Positions 28,273 to 37,257 of a stretch of DNA of 64,000 nt are shown here, piece after piece. The translations under genes and the position numbers were made by a program. The notes under the pieces are model-generated. The model had not been told where the DNA came from. It saw only the letters and a list, made by a program, of their open reading frames with translations, and searched no databases. Location of the stretch: positions 372,001-436,000 of the forward strand of contig NZ_CANLOB010000001.1 of the NCBI RefSeq assembly GCF_947492815.1, written 5' to 3'. The DNA comes from an uncultured Dokdonia sp. Lineage in GTDB: Bacteria; Bacteroidota; Bacteroidia; Flavobacteriales; Flavobacteriaceae. Numbering within the stretch: the stretch's first letter is position 1; each line of letters starts with the position of its first letter.

Positions 28273-28650
28273 ATGAAAATAGTAAACACAATTATTAGAA
28301 TAGGCATTGGAATTATGCTTCTCGCATTTGGACTTAATAAATTTTTCTGGTTCATGCCAGATTTCGAATTCGGAGAGAATGTAGGAGCTGCAAATTTATT
28401 TCAAGCATTTACAGATAGTGGTTATATGTGGCCATTAGTAGGAGGATTAGAAGTCGTAGTTGGCCTCTTATTTATCACTAAAAAAGCATTTCCAGCAGCA
28501 GTACTTGCGTTATTACCTATCTCTGTAAACGTCGTACTTTTTCATGCTGTTTTAGACTTAGCTAATATAGGACCCGCATTATTAGTTGCTATAGTAAATG
28601 GTTATTTTATTTATAAAAACTGGAATAACTACAGACACTTAATGCAATAA
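28273..28650 (+). CDS. DoxX-like small membrane protein
   Basis: 125 residues with four spans (about 5-25, 50-70, 73-93, 95-115) and the DoxX-like GIGIMLLAFGLNKFFWFMP and WPLVGGLEVVVGLLFI motifs. Inner-membrane location; no reaction is known. Monocistronic with a terminator directly downstream, which also marks the border of a repeat element. Confidence 0.75.
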   Translation: MKIVNTIIRIGIGIMLLAFGLNKFFWFMPDFEFGENVGAANLFQAFTDSGYMWPLVGGLEVVVGLLFITKKAFPAAVLALLPISVNVVLFHAVLDLANIGPALLVAIVNGYFIYKNWNNYRHLMQ

Positions 28651-28670
28651 CATAACAACATAATTTATAG

Positions 28671-28700
28671 AACCCTGCCTATGTTTAGGTAGGGTTTTTT
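28671..28700 (+). terminator. Terminator after the DoxX-like gene
   Basis: AACCCTGCCTA (28671-28681) and TAGGTAGGGTT (28686-28696) form an 11-bp stem (one G-U/T pairing) followed by a T run. Confidence 0.9.
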
Positions 28701-28702
28701 AT

Positions 28703-28796
28703 GCTTTAACGCTTCGCTCTCCCTTTGGTCGTGAATCTCATAAATTCGATTTCGTACTTCGACGATCTCAGTATAAACTTCACTTTCGTGAAAGCG
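28703..28796 (-). repeat. Extended palindrome element, copy 1 (inverted orientation)
   Basis: Read on the minus strand, 28754-28703 gives GAAATCGA...GAGATTCACGACCAAAGGGAGAGC...GCGTTAAAGC, nearly identical over about 50 bp to the copy at 34741-34792. The sequence at 28781-28796 (CACTTTCGTGAAAGCG) is a degenerate version of the iterated palindrome. It fills the spacer upstream of the prolyl oligopeptidase gene. Confidence 0.8.
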
Positions 28797-28840
28797 AACA
28801 AATCCTTATCTTCACTATCTCAATAATATTCTCCATCCTT

Positions 28841-30997
28841 ATGAAAAGAATTCTTTTTTTAGCCTTTATCAGTAGTGCACTATTCTCCTGTCAAAATGAT
28901 GTAAAATCTATAGAAAATCCTATTGCAGTGACGTATACCCAAACCCAAAAAACAGATACCGTAGACACCTATTTTGGAACAGAAGTGCCAGACCCATACC
29001 GTTGGCTAGAAGATGATCGTAGCCCAGAGACTGAAGATTGGGTAAAACGCCAAAATCAAGTAACCTATGGATACCTTGATACGATTCCTTTTAGAGCACA
29101 ACTTAAGGAAAGACTAGAAAAACTATGGAATTATGAAAAAATAGGGGCTCCATTTAAAGAAGGAGATTACACCTATTTCTATAAAAATAACGGACTACAA
29201 AATCAATATGTCATCTATCGCTATAAAACAGGAGATGACCCAGAAACTGCTACTGTATTTTTGAATCCAAATACTTTTGCAGAAGATGGAACCATTTCTT
29301 TAGGAGGTGCTAGCTTTTCTGAAGATGGAAGCGTACTTGCGTATAGTATTTCTGAAGGAGGAAGTGATTGGCGTAAAATCCTAATTATGTATACCGAGTC
29401 TAAAAAGATTGTAGAAGACACACTAGTAGATGTTAAGTTTTCAGGAATGAGTTGGTATAAAAATGAAGGTTTTTATTACTCAAGTTATGACAAACCTGAA
29501 GGAAGTGAGCTTTCTGCCAAAACAGATCAACATAAAGTATATTATCATAAACTTGGAACACCACAATCTGAAGATGCACTTATTTACGGAGGAACTCCAA
29601 AAGAGAAGCACCGATATATTTATGGAAACGTTTCTAGAGACAACCGTTTTTTAACCATTAGTCCAAGAGTTAGTACTTCAGGTAATAAACTATATATTAA
29701 AGATCTTACAAAACCAAATAGTGATTTGGTTACTATTCTTGATCATACTAATAGTGATACGTATCTTATCACGAATGTAGGATCAAAACTTATTTTATCT
29801 ACAAATCTTAATGCACCTAACCAACGTGTAGTAACTGTAGATGCTAGCGACCCACGTCCTGAAAACTGGGTAGATATCATTCCTGAAACAAAAAACGTGT
29901 TAAATGCAAGTACGGGTGGGGGTTCTATTTTTGCAAGTTATATGGTAGATGCTGTATCTAAAGTAATGCAATATGATTATGATGGAAATCTTATACGTGA
30001 AGTAGCGCTGCCTGGAGTAGGATCTGTAGGTGGCTTTGGGGGCAAAAAAGAAGAGACAGAACTCTATTATAGTTTTAGCAATTATAAAACGCCTGGGAGC
30101 ACTTATAAATATGATATAAAAACAGGAACTTCAGAATTATTTAGAAAACCAGAGATTGATTTTAATTCTGATAATTACGAAAGTAAGCAAGTATTTTACA
30201 CGTCTAAAGACGGCACCAAAGTGCCGATGATTATTACTCATAAAAAGGGAATCGAACTCAATGGTAAAAACCCTACTATATTATATGGTTATGGAGGTTT
30301 TAATGTAAGTCTTACACCTGGTTTTAGTATTGCAAATGCGGTATGGATGGAACAAGGTGGTGTCTACGCTGTTCCTAATTTACGAGGTGGTGGAGAGTAT
30401 GGAAAAGAATGGCATGATGCTGGAACAAAAATGCAGAAACAAAATGTATTTGATGATTTTATAGCAGCAGCTGAGTATCTTATAGCTGAAAAATATACCT
30501 CTAGTGATTATTTAGCCATACGTGGAGGATCTAATGGAGGACTGCTTGTAGGAGCAACGATGACACAACGCCCAGATCTTATGAAAGTAGCATTACCTGC
30601 TGTAGGTGTTATGGATATGCTTAGATATCACACCTTTACTGCAGGTGCAGGATGGGCATATGATTATGGTACTGCAGAAGATAGCAAAGAAATGTTTGAG
30701 TATCTAAAAGGATACTCTCCCGTACATAATGTAAAAGAAGGAGTTTCATACCCAGCAACACTTGTGACAACAGGAGATCACGATGACCGTGTAGTACCTG
30801 CACACTCTTTTAAATTTGCTGCCGAATTACAAGCAAAACAAGCTGGAGATGCTCCTACACTTATCCGTATTGAAACCGATGCAGGTCACGGCGCAGGAAC
30901 TCCTGTGAGTAAGACTATAGAGCAATATGCAGACATCTATGGATTTACGCTATACAATATGGGATATAAAGTATTACCTGGAAAAGTAAAAGGGTAA
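28841..30997 (+). CDS. Prolyl oligopeptidase (S9A), lipoprotein
   Basis: 718 residues. A lipoprotein signal ([10 protein letters not shown]) puts the lipid-modified Cys near residue 17. A seven-bladed beta-propeller is followed by an alpha/beta hydrolase with catalytic Ser564 (RGGSNGGLL), Asp649 (GDHDDRVVP) and His683 (DAGHGAGTP), an intact triad. It cleaves after proline in short peptides, here probably on the envelope. Family length is normal. An extended palindrome element lies on each side (28703-28796 and 31065-31130). Confidence 0.94.
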   Translation: MKRILFLAFISSALFSCQNDVKSIENPIAVTYTQTQKTDTVDTYFGTEVPDPYRWLEDDRSPETEDWVKRQNQVTYGYLDTIPFRAQLKERLEKLWNYEKIGAPFKEGDYTYFYKNNGLQNQYVIYRYKTGDDPETATVFLNPNTFAEDGTISLGGASFSEDGSVLAYSISEGGSDWRKILIMYTESKKIVEDTLVDVKFSGMSWYKNEGFYYSSYDKPEGSELSAKTDQHKVYYHKLGTPQSEDALIYGGTPKEKHRYIYGNVSRDNRFLTISPRVSTSGNKLYIKDLTKPNSDLVTILDHTNSDTYLITNVGSKLILSTNLNAPNQRVVTVDASDPRPENWVDIIPETKNVLNASTGGGSIFASYMVDAVSKVMQYDYDGNLIREVALPGVGSVGGFGGKKEETELYYSFSNYKTPGSTYKYDIKTGTSELFRKPEIDFNSDNYESKQVFYTSKDGTKVPMIITHKKGIELNGKNPTILYGYGGFNVSLTPGFSIANAVWMEQGGVYAVPNLRGGGEYGKEWHDAGTKMQKQNVFDDFIAAAEYLIAEKYTSSDYLAIRGGSNGGLLVGATMTQRPDLMKVALPAVGVMDMLRYHTFTAGAGWAYDYGTAEDSKEMFEYLKGYSPVHNVKEGVSYPATLVTTGDHDDRVVPAHSFKFAAELQAKQAGDAPTLIRIETDAGHGAGTPVSKTIEQYADIYGFTLYNMGYKVLPGKVKG

Positions 30998-31029
30998 TCA
31001 AAATACGAAAACAGAAATACACTACAGTA

Positions 31030-31065
31030 AAGAAACTCAGGTTAATGCTTGGGTTTCTTTTTTTT
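31030..31065 (+). terminator. Terminator after prolyl oligopeptidase
   Basis: AAGAAACTCAG (31030-31040) pairs with CTTGGGTTTCTT (31048-31059), allowing two G-U pairs, and is followed by a T run that runs straight into the repeat element. Confidence 0.85.
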
Positions 31066-31130
31066 ACGCTTTCGCGAAATCAAACTTGTGAGATTCACAA
31101 CCATAAAGAAGAACGAAGTGCTAAAGCGTA
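31065..31130 (+). repeat. Extended palindrome element, copy 2 (split palindrome)
   Basis: It begins TACGCTTTCGCGAAAT (31065-31080), continues with a GAGATTCACAACCA core, and ends GCTAAAGCGTA (31120-31130). The outer TACGCTTT and AAAGCGTA are the two ends of the iterated palindrome, now about 50 bp apart as terminal inverted repeats. The core resembles copies at 28703 and 34741. Confidence 0.8.
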
Positions 31131-31140
31131 TAACAGAAAA

Positions 31141-32253
31141 TCAAATCACCTCAAATAACTTCCCAGGTAAAGGGCGTATCACCCCTTTCAGTTCCATAGC
31201 GAGTAAAGTTCCTGCTATTTTATGTGTTGGCATTTTACAATGCAATGCGATTAAATCCAATTGTTCTTTTCCGTGTTCTTTTAAAAAATTCCAAATCAAT
31301 TTTTCGTCATCTTCTAGCGTTACAAATAGTCTTTTCTGCACTGGTAATGGTGCTTCTTCCTCCAATTTCCAATTAAGAATATACCCAATATCTGCCGCCG
31401 AAGTAAGCACATGAGCTTTGTGTTGTTTAATCAAATTATTACATCCTATACTCAACGGATCTGTAGTTCTTCCTGGCACGGCAAATACATCACGATGGTA
31501 TCCATTAGCAAAATCTGTGGTCACTAAAGAACCTCCTTTGGCTGCGCTTTCTATCACAATAGTCGCCTCACTTAACCCGGCAATAATACGATTACGCTGC
31601 AAGAAATTAGTGTGCACAAAGGTATCTGATGTCCAAAAATCAGTCATAAAACCGCCATTGCTTTCTACATCCTTTACATATTTGCTATGTACTTTTGGAT
31701 ACATTTTATCGAGACCGTGAGCGAGTACTCCGACGGTTTGCAGATTATTGGCAAGGGCTGCTTTATGGGCCGTAATATCTACTCCATATGCAAATCCAGA
31801 TACAATAATTGGATTGAAAGGAGCGAGTTCTTCTATCAATTTTTCTACAAATGCAGCACCATAAGATGTTACTTTTCGAGTGCCTACAATGCTAATAATT
31901 TTACGTTGATGAAGTTGTATATTTCCACGTTGAAAAAGTACAACAGGACCATCTATACAATGTTTTAACCGTTGCGGATAGTCATCATCTGTGTAACAAC
32001 TATAGGCAATTTTATGTGTTTGGAGGTGTTCTAATTCTGCTTTCGCGAAAGCGGAATGCTTTTCATCCCAAAACGATTGAAGTTTATGTTCCCCGATTCC
32101 TTCTACCTTCAGAAGATGTTCTTTTTTTTGCTGTAAAACGGCTTCGGCACTTCCAAAATGTTGAATCAACTTTTTAATACTTCCGTCTCCTAAATGCGGA
32201 ATATGTTGAAGCGTAAGTAAAGAAAGGAATTCGTTTTCAGGCATATGGATCAT
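31141..32253 (-). CDS. dprA: DNA processing protein DprA
   Basis: 370 residues: N-terminal helix-hairpin-helix-like region (LLKVEGIGEHKLQSF), Rossmann-like DprA core (ISIVGTRKVTSYGAAFVEKLIEELAPFNPIIVSGFAYGVDITAHKAAL, GSLVTTDFANGYHRDVFAVPG) and a winged-helix C-terminus. DprA loads RecA on incoming single-stranded DNA during transformation. Its intragenic palindrome encodes SAFAKAE at residues 67-73. M4 is an alternative start. Competence relevance makes the nearby palindromes of interest. Confidence 0.94.
   Translation of the reverse strand: MIHMPENEFLSLLTLQHIPHLGDGSIKKLIQHFGSAEAVLQQKKEHLLKVEGIGEHKLQSFWDEKHSAFAKAELEHLQTHKIAYSCYTDDDYPQRLKHCIDGPVVLFQRGNIQLHQRKIISIVGTRKVTSYGAAFVEKLIEELAPFNPIIVSGFAYGVDITAHKAALANNLQTVGVLAHGLDKMYPKVHSKYVKDVESNGGFMTDFWTSDTFVHTNFLQRNRIIAGLSEATIVIESAAKGGSLVTTDFANGYHRDVFAVPGRTTDPLSIGCNNLIKQHKAHVLTSAADIGYILNWKLEEEAPLPVQKRLFVTLEDDEKLIWNFLKEHGKEQLDLIALHCKMPTHKIAGTLLAMELKGVIRPLPGKLFEVI
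32039..32053. repeat. Iterated palindrome, intragenic, inside dprA
   Basis: GCTTTCGCGAAAGC plus one base, read on the minus strand as SAFAKAE at residues 67-73 of DprA, between the N-terminal and Rossmann domains. Confidence 0.93.
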
Positions 32254-32467
32254 TTACAAACACACAAGAAACAATTTTTATTGATGAGATAAAAGTTGTT
32301 ATTACTATTTTCTATGTACAACTAAAATACTATTGAATAGTTCAAAAAAATAACATACTTATACAGTACATTACACAAAATCAGGAGGCCATATTTTTAT
32401 TTCATTTTTGTTAATAAAATATCATGATGACTGTTTGCATAGTTTTAAAAAAAAGTATCTTTATTTT

Positions 32468-33403
32468 ATGCAATTAGACCAATACATAAGTGACCTTTTA
32501 TATCGTTATGAGTGTGTAATCGTACCTGGATTTGGGGCGTTTTTAACTCAGTATCAATCTGCTATCATTCATGAAAGCACACAAGCTTTTTATCCGCCAA
32601 AAAAGAAGCTTTCTTTCAATGCACAGCTTACAGATACCGATGGCCTCTTGGCAAACTACATTGCTACCAAAGAAATGATTCCTCATGAAGATGCAAATAC
32701 TAAAATTGCATCTTATGTGCGTTTCTTATTTGATAATTTACATAAAGGAACTTCTGTTGAGTTTAAGAATATAGGTTCGTTTAAAATGAGTGTAGAAAAC
32801 GCACTTCAATTTGAACCTTCTTATCACCTCAACTATCTTACGTCTTCTTTTGGACTTTCTTCATTTACCTCTCCTCAAATTGCACGAGAAGTATATAAAG
32901 AAGAAGTCGAAGCGATAGAGGAAAAAACACCTATTGCATTTACACCAGAGAGAAGAGCCTCTTCTGGATGGATGAAATATGCTGCTATAGCTGTAATTGG
33001 TCTTGGAATGGCTGGTTTTGGAGGATTTAAATACCTCAAAAATATTGAAGAGCACAATTATGCAGCTGAGCAAGAAGCAAAAACTCAGGTGGATGAAAAA
33101 ATACAAGAAGCAACTTTTGTTATCGAAAATCCGTTGCCTGCTATTACGCTAGATCTTATACAGCCTAAAGGAAAATATCACGTGGTTGCCGGTGCCTTTA
33201 GAGTGCAAGAAAATGCTGAAAAAAGAATCCAGCAATTACAGCATAAAGGATACGACAAAGCAAGACTTGTAGGCGTTAACAAATTTGGTCTTCACCAAGT
33301 AGTCTATGGTAGTTATACAGATGCTCAAGAAGCATTAGCAATACTTCGTAAGGTTCGAAAAGAAGATAACAAAACGGCTTGGCTTGACGTAAGGGAACTC
33401 TAG
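32468..33403 (+). CDS. HU-like (CCDC81-type) domain plus SPOR membrane protein
   Basis: 311 residues from MQLDQYISDLLYRYECVIVPGFGAF; this start is preferred over an upstream in-frame ATG because the family begins here. Residues 1-135 form a CCDC81/HU-like DNA-binding-type domain (NIGSFKMSVE, ANYIATKEMI), about 190-210 a membrane span (MKYAAIAVIGLGMAGFGGF), and about 235-311 a SPOR peptidoglycan-binding domain (YHVVAGAFRVQENAEKRI). SPOR binds denuded glycan at division sites, so a role in cell division or the envelope is likely. Confidence 0.88.
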   Translation: MQLDQYISDLLYRYECVIVPGFGAFLTQYQSAIIHESTQAFYPPKKKLSFNAQLTDTDGLLANYIATKEMIPHEDANTKIASYVRFLFDNLHKGTSVEFKNIGSFKMSVENALQFEPSYHLNYLTSSFGLSSFTSPQIAREVYKEEVEAIEEKTPIAFTPERRASSGWMKYAAIAVIGLGMAGFGGFKYLKNIEEHNYAAEQEAKTQVDEKIQEATFVIENPLPAITLDLIQPKGKYHVVAGAFRVQENAEKRIQQLQHKGYDKARLVGVNKFGLHQVVYGSYTDAQEALAILRKVRKEDNKTAWLDVREL

Positions 33404-33459
33404 TTTCTTTTACTTTTATGGTATTTTATAGTTTACTTATTAGTTAATAATAAGCTAGA

Positions 33460-33873
33460 ATGAATGATATTTTAAAATTAGCTAGGATACAACTCCTGAT
33501 TATTATCCTATTTACACTCTTTAAATTTATCAGACCTTCGGTATTGGATAGTGATGCTCCTAATTTATTTAAAATCATCTTATTATCGCTCCCTAATTTT
33601 TTTGAGGGTATTGTAGGCGTACTTACACTAACTGCTATTTTACTTTATATTCGAAGTAAAACAACGCGCATCAAAGCGCAAATTAAGGTAACTTCTATAT
33701 ATTTTATAGCAACCACACTTTCAGCTATTTACGTAATAACACAAGAATTAAAGATTCATAATTTAGGAGGCAATAATGTTTTTGACACGAATGATCTCCT
33801 ATTTTCTGTAGTTGGATTACTGACCGGTTATCTAATTATTTTGCAAATACAACCTAAGATTTCTATCTCATAA
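33460..33873 (+). CDS. Small membrane protein, unknown
   Basis: 137 residues with four hydrophobic spans (about 12-28, 40-65, 75-95, 110-130). I do not recognise a family. No signal cleavage site. It stands 57 bp after the HU/SPOR gene on the same strand, and the spacer is AT-rich with no clear terminator, so co-transcription is possible. Confidence 0.6.
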   Translation: MNDILKLARIQLLIIILFTLFKFIRPSVLDSDAPNLFKIILLSLPNFFEGIVGVLTLTAILLYIRSKTTRIKAQIKVTSIYFIATTLSAIYVITQELKIHNLGGNNVFDTNDLLFSVVGLLTGYLIILQIQPKISIS

Positions 33874-33992
33874 AATTATAGCTACTTCATTTACAACTTG
33901 AAATTACTATCATAAATCGCCCTTTTCCCTTGCTACTTCAACATAAAAAAAACATAACCAAAACTATGCTTCATTTTTCGTTAGATACGTCC

Positions 33993-34000
33993 TACCTTTG
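33993..34000 (+). promoter_or_regulatory. -7 promoter box of the thioesterase gene
   Basis: TACCTTTG, a perfect TAnnTTTG match, is 17 nt upstream of the ATG at 34018, implying a very short leader. Confidence 0.55.
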
Positions 34001-34017
34001 CCAAAAAATAGTCTCCT

Positions 34018-34527
34018 ATGGAAGCACGCACACCTAGTGAATCTAAAACAATACTTACAGATCTTGTTTTACCTAGTGAAACAAATCCTTTAAATAATCT
34101 TTTTGGAGGTGAGCTTCTCGCTCGTATGGATAGGGCAGCGAGTATTGCTGCCAGAAGACATTCTCGCAGAATTGTGGTAACAGCTTCGGTAAATCATGTT
34201 GCTTTTAATAAAACGATTGCCCTAGGGAGTGTAGTCACTGTAGAAGCTAAAATCTCTAGAGCATTTAAAACCTCTATGGAAATTTATATTGATGTATGGA
34301 TAGAAGATCGTGAGAGTGGTATTTGCACAAAGGCTAATGAAGCGATTTATACATTTGTAGCTGTAAATGAACAAGGAACTCCCGTTCCAGTTCCGCCAGT
34401 AATGCCTGAAACCGACGATGAAAAAGAGCGTTATGATGGTGCCTTACGACGTAAGCAACTAAGTTTAGTGCTTGCCGGAAAAATGAAACCTAACGATGCT
34501 ACAGAGCTTAAAGCGTTGTTTACATAA
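34018..34527 (+). CDS. Acyl-CoA thioesterase (YciA-like)
   Basis: 169 residues of the hot-dog thioesterase family with the typical VLPSETNPLNNLFGGELLARMDRAA block (catalytic Asp/Asn region) and VNHVAFNKTIALGSVVTVEAK. It hydrolyses acyl-CoA in the cytoplasm. The C-terminal helix (DALRRKQLSLVLAGK-like) is normal for the family. Followed by a 373-bp spacer holding repeats. Confidence 0.9.
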   Translation: MEARTPSESKTILTDLVLPSETNPLNNLFGGELLARMDRAASIAARRHSRRIVVTASVNHVAFNKTIALGSVVTVEAKISRAFKTSMEIYIDVWIEDRESGICTKANEAIYTFVAVNEQGTPVPVPPVMPETDDEKERYDGALRRKQLSLVLAGKMKPNDATELKALFT

Positions 34528-34587
34528 GAAACTCATACATTCAACGTATCCAAAAAGGCTTCCTAAAAAAATATAATTTTCGTCAAA

Positions 34588-34656
34588 CTGAAACAAATTC
34601 AGCTTCCCATTACTGATATAACAGATATGATGAGATTCTGAAAATGAATTCAGAAT
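34588..34656. repeat. Pair of TTCAG-type inverted repeats
   Basis: CTGAA/TTCAG (34588-34602) and ATTCTGAA/TTCAGAAT (34635-34656) are two related imperfect hairpins. Their flanks (GAGATTCTGAA...TTCAGAATAACG) resemble a dispersed intergenic repeat that I recall from several Bacteroidetes genomes. Confidence 0.5.
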
Positions 34657-34730
34657 AACGCATTAAGTTACATCTGAGATAGCTTCTTTTATGTTCTATT
34701 TTCTATGCGCAAAGCAAACTCTATTGTTTA

Positions 34731-34792
34731 TACGCTTTCGCGAAATCGAGCCTGCGAGATTCACGACCAAAGGGAGAGCAAAGCGTTAAAGC
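34731..34792 (+). repeat. Extended palindrome element, copy 3 (split palindrome)
   Basis: It starts TACGCTTTCGCGAAATCGAG and runs through GAGATTCACGACCAAAGGG to GCGTTAAAGC. About 50 bp match copy 1 (28703) nearly exactly in inverse orientation. The spacer 34528-34900 otherwise holds only the TTCAG repeats and no gene. Confidence 0.85.
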
Positions 34793-34900
34793 ACACCAAG
34801 AAAAACAAAAATATTTGTAAGTATTCTTTTTGCAATGTGACTACACTGTAAATGTGCATATACCTTTCTGGATATATACTATCAATAATCCTACCTAATT

Positions 34901-35959
34901 ATGAAAAAAACTACCTTTTTGCTTTTACTTATTTGTATTCCTTTTATATCCATTTCACAAGTATCACCTGTTGTTACAGGTCTTGCTGATCCTTTTGATG
35001 TTGTTATACAAGGTTCTGACGCCTACGTAGCTGAATTTTCAGGTAATGCTATTGTACGTGTTGATCTTACAGCTACAAATCCAACTGCCGAAGATGTGGT
35101 TACAGGCATTAACGGACCTACGAGTCTTCTCTTTGATGGAGATGATGTTTATATTTCTCAAGTGGGTGGTGTTATTACACGTAGAGATGCCAGTGACCTA
35201 ACGTCAAATCAAGTGACCATTGCCTCTGGACTGGTAACACCCGTCTCTATGGTTCGTATTGATAACGATCTATATTTTTCTGAATTTCAAGGTGGAAGAA
35301 TTGGTCGTATTGATCTTACCACCGGAGCTATCTCGACAGTCATTAATGGGCTTAACTTTCCTGAGCAGATTGTGCTTATAGGAGACGAGTTATTTATTGC
35401 TCACGCTGGCGCTAATCGCGTTTCAAAGTTTAACGTAACAGATACAACTCCTACCTTAGAAGATGTTGTTATAGGGCTTAATAATCCCGCAGGAATACAT
35501 GCTGAAGGAACGATACTTCTTGTTACTGAATTTGTGACGAACGGATCTATTTTCAGAATAGACACGTCTGAAACCTCTCCAACTGCAATAGAACTTGTAA
35601 GTAATCAAGATAATCCCTTTGGTGTAAGTTTTTTTAATGACGATCTGTATTTTGTTCAAAATGGAGCTGGTATCTTATCAAGATTTGAAGGTAATGTACT
35701 TTCTGTGTCTGATCAAACATTGGAAAATATAATTACTGTTTTCCCAAATCCTAGTCAAGGACAATTTTCTATACGAGGCTTACAAGGAAAGACCTTCAAT
35801 GATATTACTATTATAGATGTAACAGGACGTATTGTAAAACAGTATACACCTCAAGATAGTGTTCAGAACGTATTTGATTATACACTTTCTAGCGGCACTT
35901 ATTTTTTAGCGGTTACTACTGTAGAAGGAAGATTTACAGAACGACTTATTATACAATAA
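34901..35959 (+). CDS. T9SS cargo beta-propeller protein
   Basis: 352 residues: signal peptide (to SISQ, about 20), a six-bladed SMP-30/ScyD-like propeller with repeated xYVAEFSGNAIVRVDL-type blades (YFSEFQGGRIGRIDL, FIAHAGANRVSKFNV) and a C-terminal type-A sorting domain (VFPNPSQGQFSIRG, GTYFLAVTTVEGRF). It is exported through T9SS to the surface. No enzymatic residues seen. The stop is 6 bp from the convergent barrel gene. Confidence 0.9.
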   Translation: MKKTTFLLLLICIPFISISQVSPVVTGLADPFDVVIQGSDAYVAEFSGNAIVRVDLTATNPTAEDVVTGINGPTSLLFDGDDVYISQVGGVITRRDASDLTSNQVTIASGLVTPVSMVRIDNDLYFSEFQGGRIGRIDLTTGAISTVINGLNFPEQIVLIGDELFIAHAGANRVSKFNVTDTTPTLEDVVIGLNNPAGIHAEGTILLVTEFVTNGSIFRIDTSETSPTAIELVSNQDNPFGVSFFNDDLYFVQNGAGILSRFEGNVLSVSDQTLENIITVFPNPSQGQFSIRGLQGKTFNDITIIDVTGRIVKQYTPQDSVQNVFDYTLSSGTYFLAVTTVEGRFTERLIIQ

Positions 35960-35965
35960 ATGATC

Positions 35966-36469
35966 TCAAAACTTAAACCCTGTACGTAATCGTATAGGGT
36001 TTGGCACCAAAGGGCTTGAGCGATCAAACATTTCCCTTTGAATGATGGGTAGTACAAACTGTATTCCAGCATCCCAATTTTCTGTAAACTGATAATCAAC
36101 TCCAGCAGAGAAGGATACTCCTTTTACGGTAAATATATCTGTGTTTATATCTCGTACTACTTCAAACTGACCACCTCCAGATACTTTCAATTTTGGCGAA
36201 AACTGATATTGAAAAAGTAATGGAAATTCTAAAAAATCATCTTTCCCAATACGTGAATAATTTAAACCCGCTAGTATACTTATAGAGGGGCTTATCGTTT
36301 TTTTAAAGAACACTCCTTTGTATTGCTCATAAAATTCAAATTGTGTTTTATCTTTACTAACGACAGTAGCTCCTGTAGGTACTATCTCAATTTTTTCTTT
36401 CGTTTGTGCATGACTGCTATACAAAACAACTAAGGATATAGTTAATATAATTTTTTTAAACATCATCAT
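35966..36469 (-). CDS. Small outer-membrane barrel protein
   Basis: 167 residues with signal peptide (LYSSHAQ, about 22) and strands ending in LRTGFKF, with the terminal Phe of outer-membrane barrels. Motifs such as SISILAGLNYSRIG and FSAGVDYQF are typical of porin-family/OMP_b-brl proteins. Just upstream lies a 39-codon remnant with a similar C-terminus. Confidence 0.8.
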   Translation of the reverse strand: MMMFKKIILTISLVVLYSSHAQTKEKIEIVPTGATVVSKDKTQFEFYEQYKGVFFKKTISPSISILAGLNYSRIGKDDFLEFPLLFQYQFSPKLKVSGGGQFEVVRDINTDIFTVKGVSFSAGVDYQFTENWDAGIQFVLPIIQREMFDRSSPLVPNPIRLRTGFKF

Positions 36470-36474
36470 AAGAA

Positions 36475-36594
36475 TTAAAAATTTAAACCCATCTCTAGAT
36501 GTAATAACCTTAGTCCTATAAAAAGGACTCCAGATTCATTTGAACCGTCTATATAACGTTGAATTAAGCCCTCCATTTTTATTACATAAATCAT
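36475..36594 (-). pseudogene. Remnant of an outer-membrane barrel gene
   Basis: A 39-codon open frame (ATG at 36594, TAA at 36475-36477) ends LHLEMGLNF, the same terminal signature as the neighbouring barrels, and contains GVLFIGLRLL. It is too short for a barrel and is preceded by a stop codon, so it looks like a decayed gene tail. It also contains the perfect inverted repeat AGTCCT-AGGACT (36512-36529). A real tiny gene is less likely. Confidence 0.5.
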
Positions 36595-36614
36595 TTATAG
36601 AAAATGAATTGTTT

Positions 36615-37139
36615 TTAGAACTTAAATCCAAAGCCTATTTGTAAATTATTATTATTCAATCTTGAGGTATTAATAATACTATAGTTATAGCGTGCTTCTA
36701 CAAAAAAGCGTTTTGTTATATTATATTGCGCTCCTATTTCTGCACTTAAGCCTACAGGACTAGGAAGTCGAGTAGGATCATTAAATTGAGTAATAAACCC
36801 CCTCGAAATATCTACATCAAGCCTAGGGCCTCCAAAAACACTAAATTTATCTGTAAAATGATATTTAATAAATATAGGAACTCCTAGAGAGATATTACCA
36901 ACACCTCCATAAGAAACATTAAGTTCATTTTGGATACTCCAATGTTTAGATAATCTTGTTTCTGCAAATAGGCCTCCGTGAAATTCTATTTCAGTAAAAT
37001 CTCTACTAAAACTGCCATTTATACCCCCTCTTATTCCGAAAGTAGTTTTGTTTTCCCTATCTGTCTCTTCCTCTTGTGCTATAACTGACGTCGTATTAGC
37101 GACAATAAACAATAATAAAATAAATAATGTATTTTTCAT
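36615..37139 (-). CDS. Small outer-membrane barrel protein
   Basis: 174 residues from MKNTLFILLLF. An in-frame ATG at 37163 is less likely, since a CATATTTG promoter-like box lies around it and transcription would start downstream. Signal peptide to SVIAQ; strands WSIQNELNVSYGGVG, FVEARYNYSI; terminal Phe in LQIGFGFKF. Porin-family fold. Same strand as the 35966 gene and the remnant between them. Confidence 0.8.
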   Translation of the reverse strand: MKNTLFILLLFIVANTTSVIAQEEETDRENKTTFGIRGGINGSFSRDFTEIEFHGGLFAETRLSKHWSIQNELNVSYGGVGNISLGVPIFIKYHFTDKFSVFGGPRLDVDISRGFITQFNDPTRLPSPVGLSAEIGAQYNITKRFFVEARYNYSIINTSRLNNNNLQIGFGFKF

Positions 37140-37257
37140 ATTTGTAGTTTTTGATTCATGCAAATATGAAATATGCGTTTGTTAATTATTTATAACCTCT
37201 TCATAAATTAAACCGAAGGAAAGGTTAAACAAACGTGAAGAATTAACTATCTGAAAA

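Noticed and set aside
31049..31968. Plus-strand frames opposite dprA
   Set aside because: Antisense shadows of a well-supported gene, with no recognisable product.
28703..34792. Composite transposon bounded by the extended elements around prolyl oligopeptidase
   Set aside because: No transposase, and the genes between are ordinary chromosomal ones with normal composition; only small repeats are shared.
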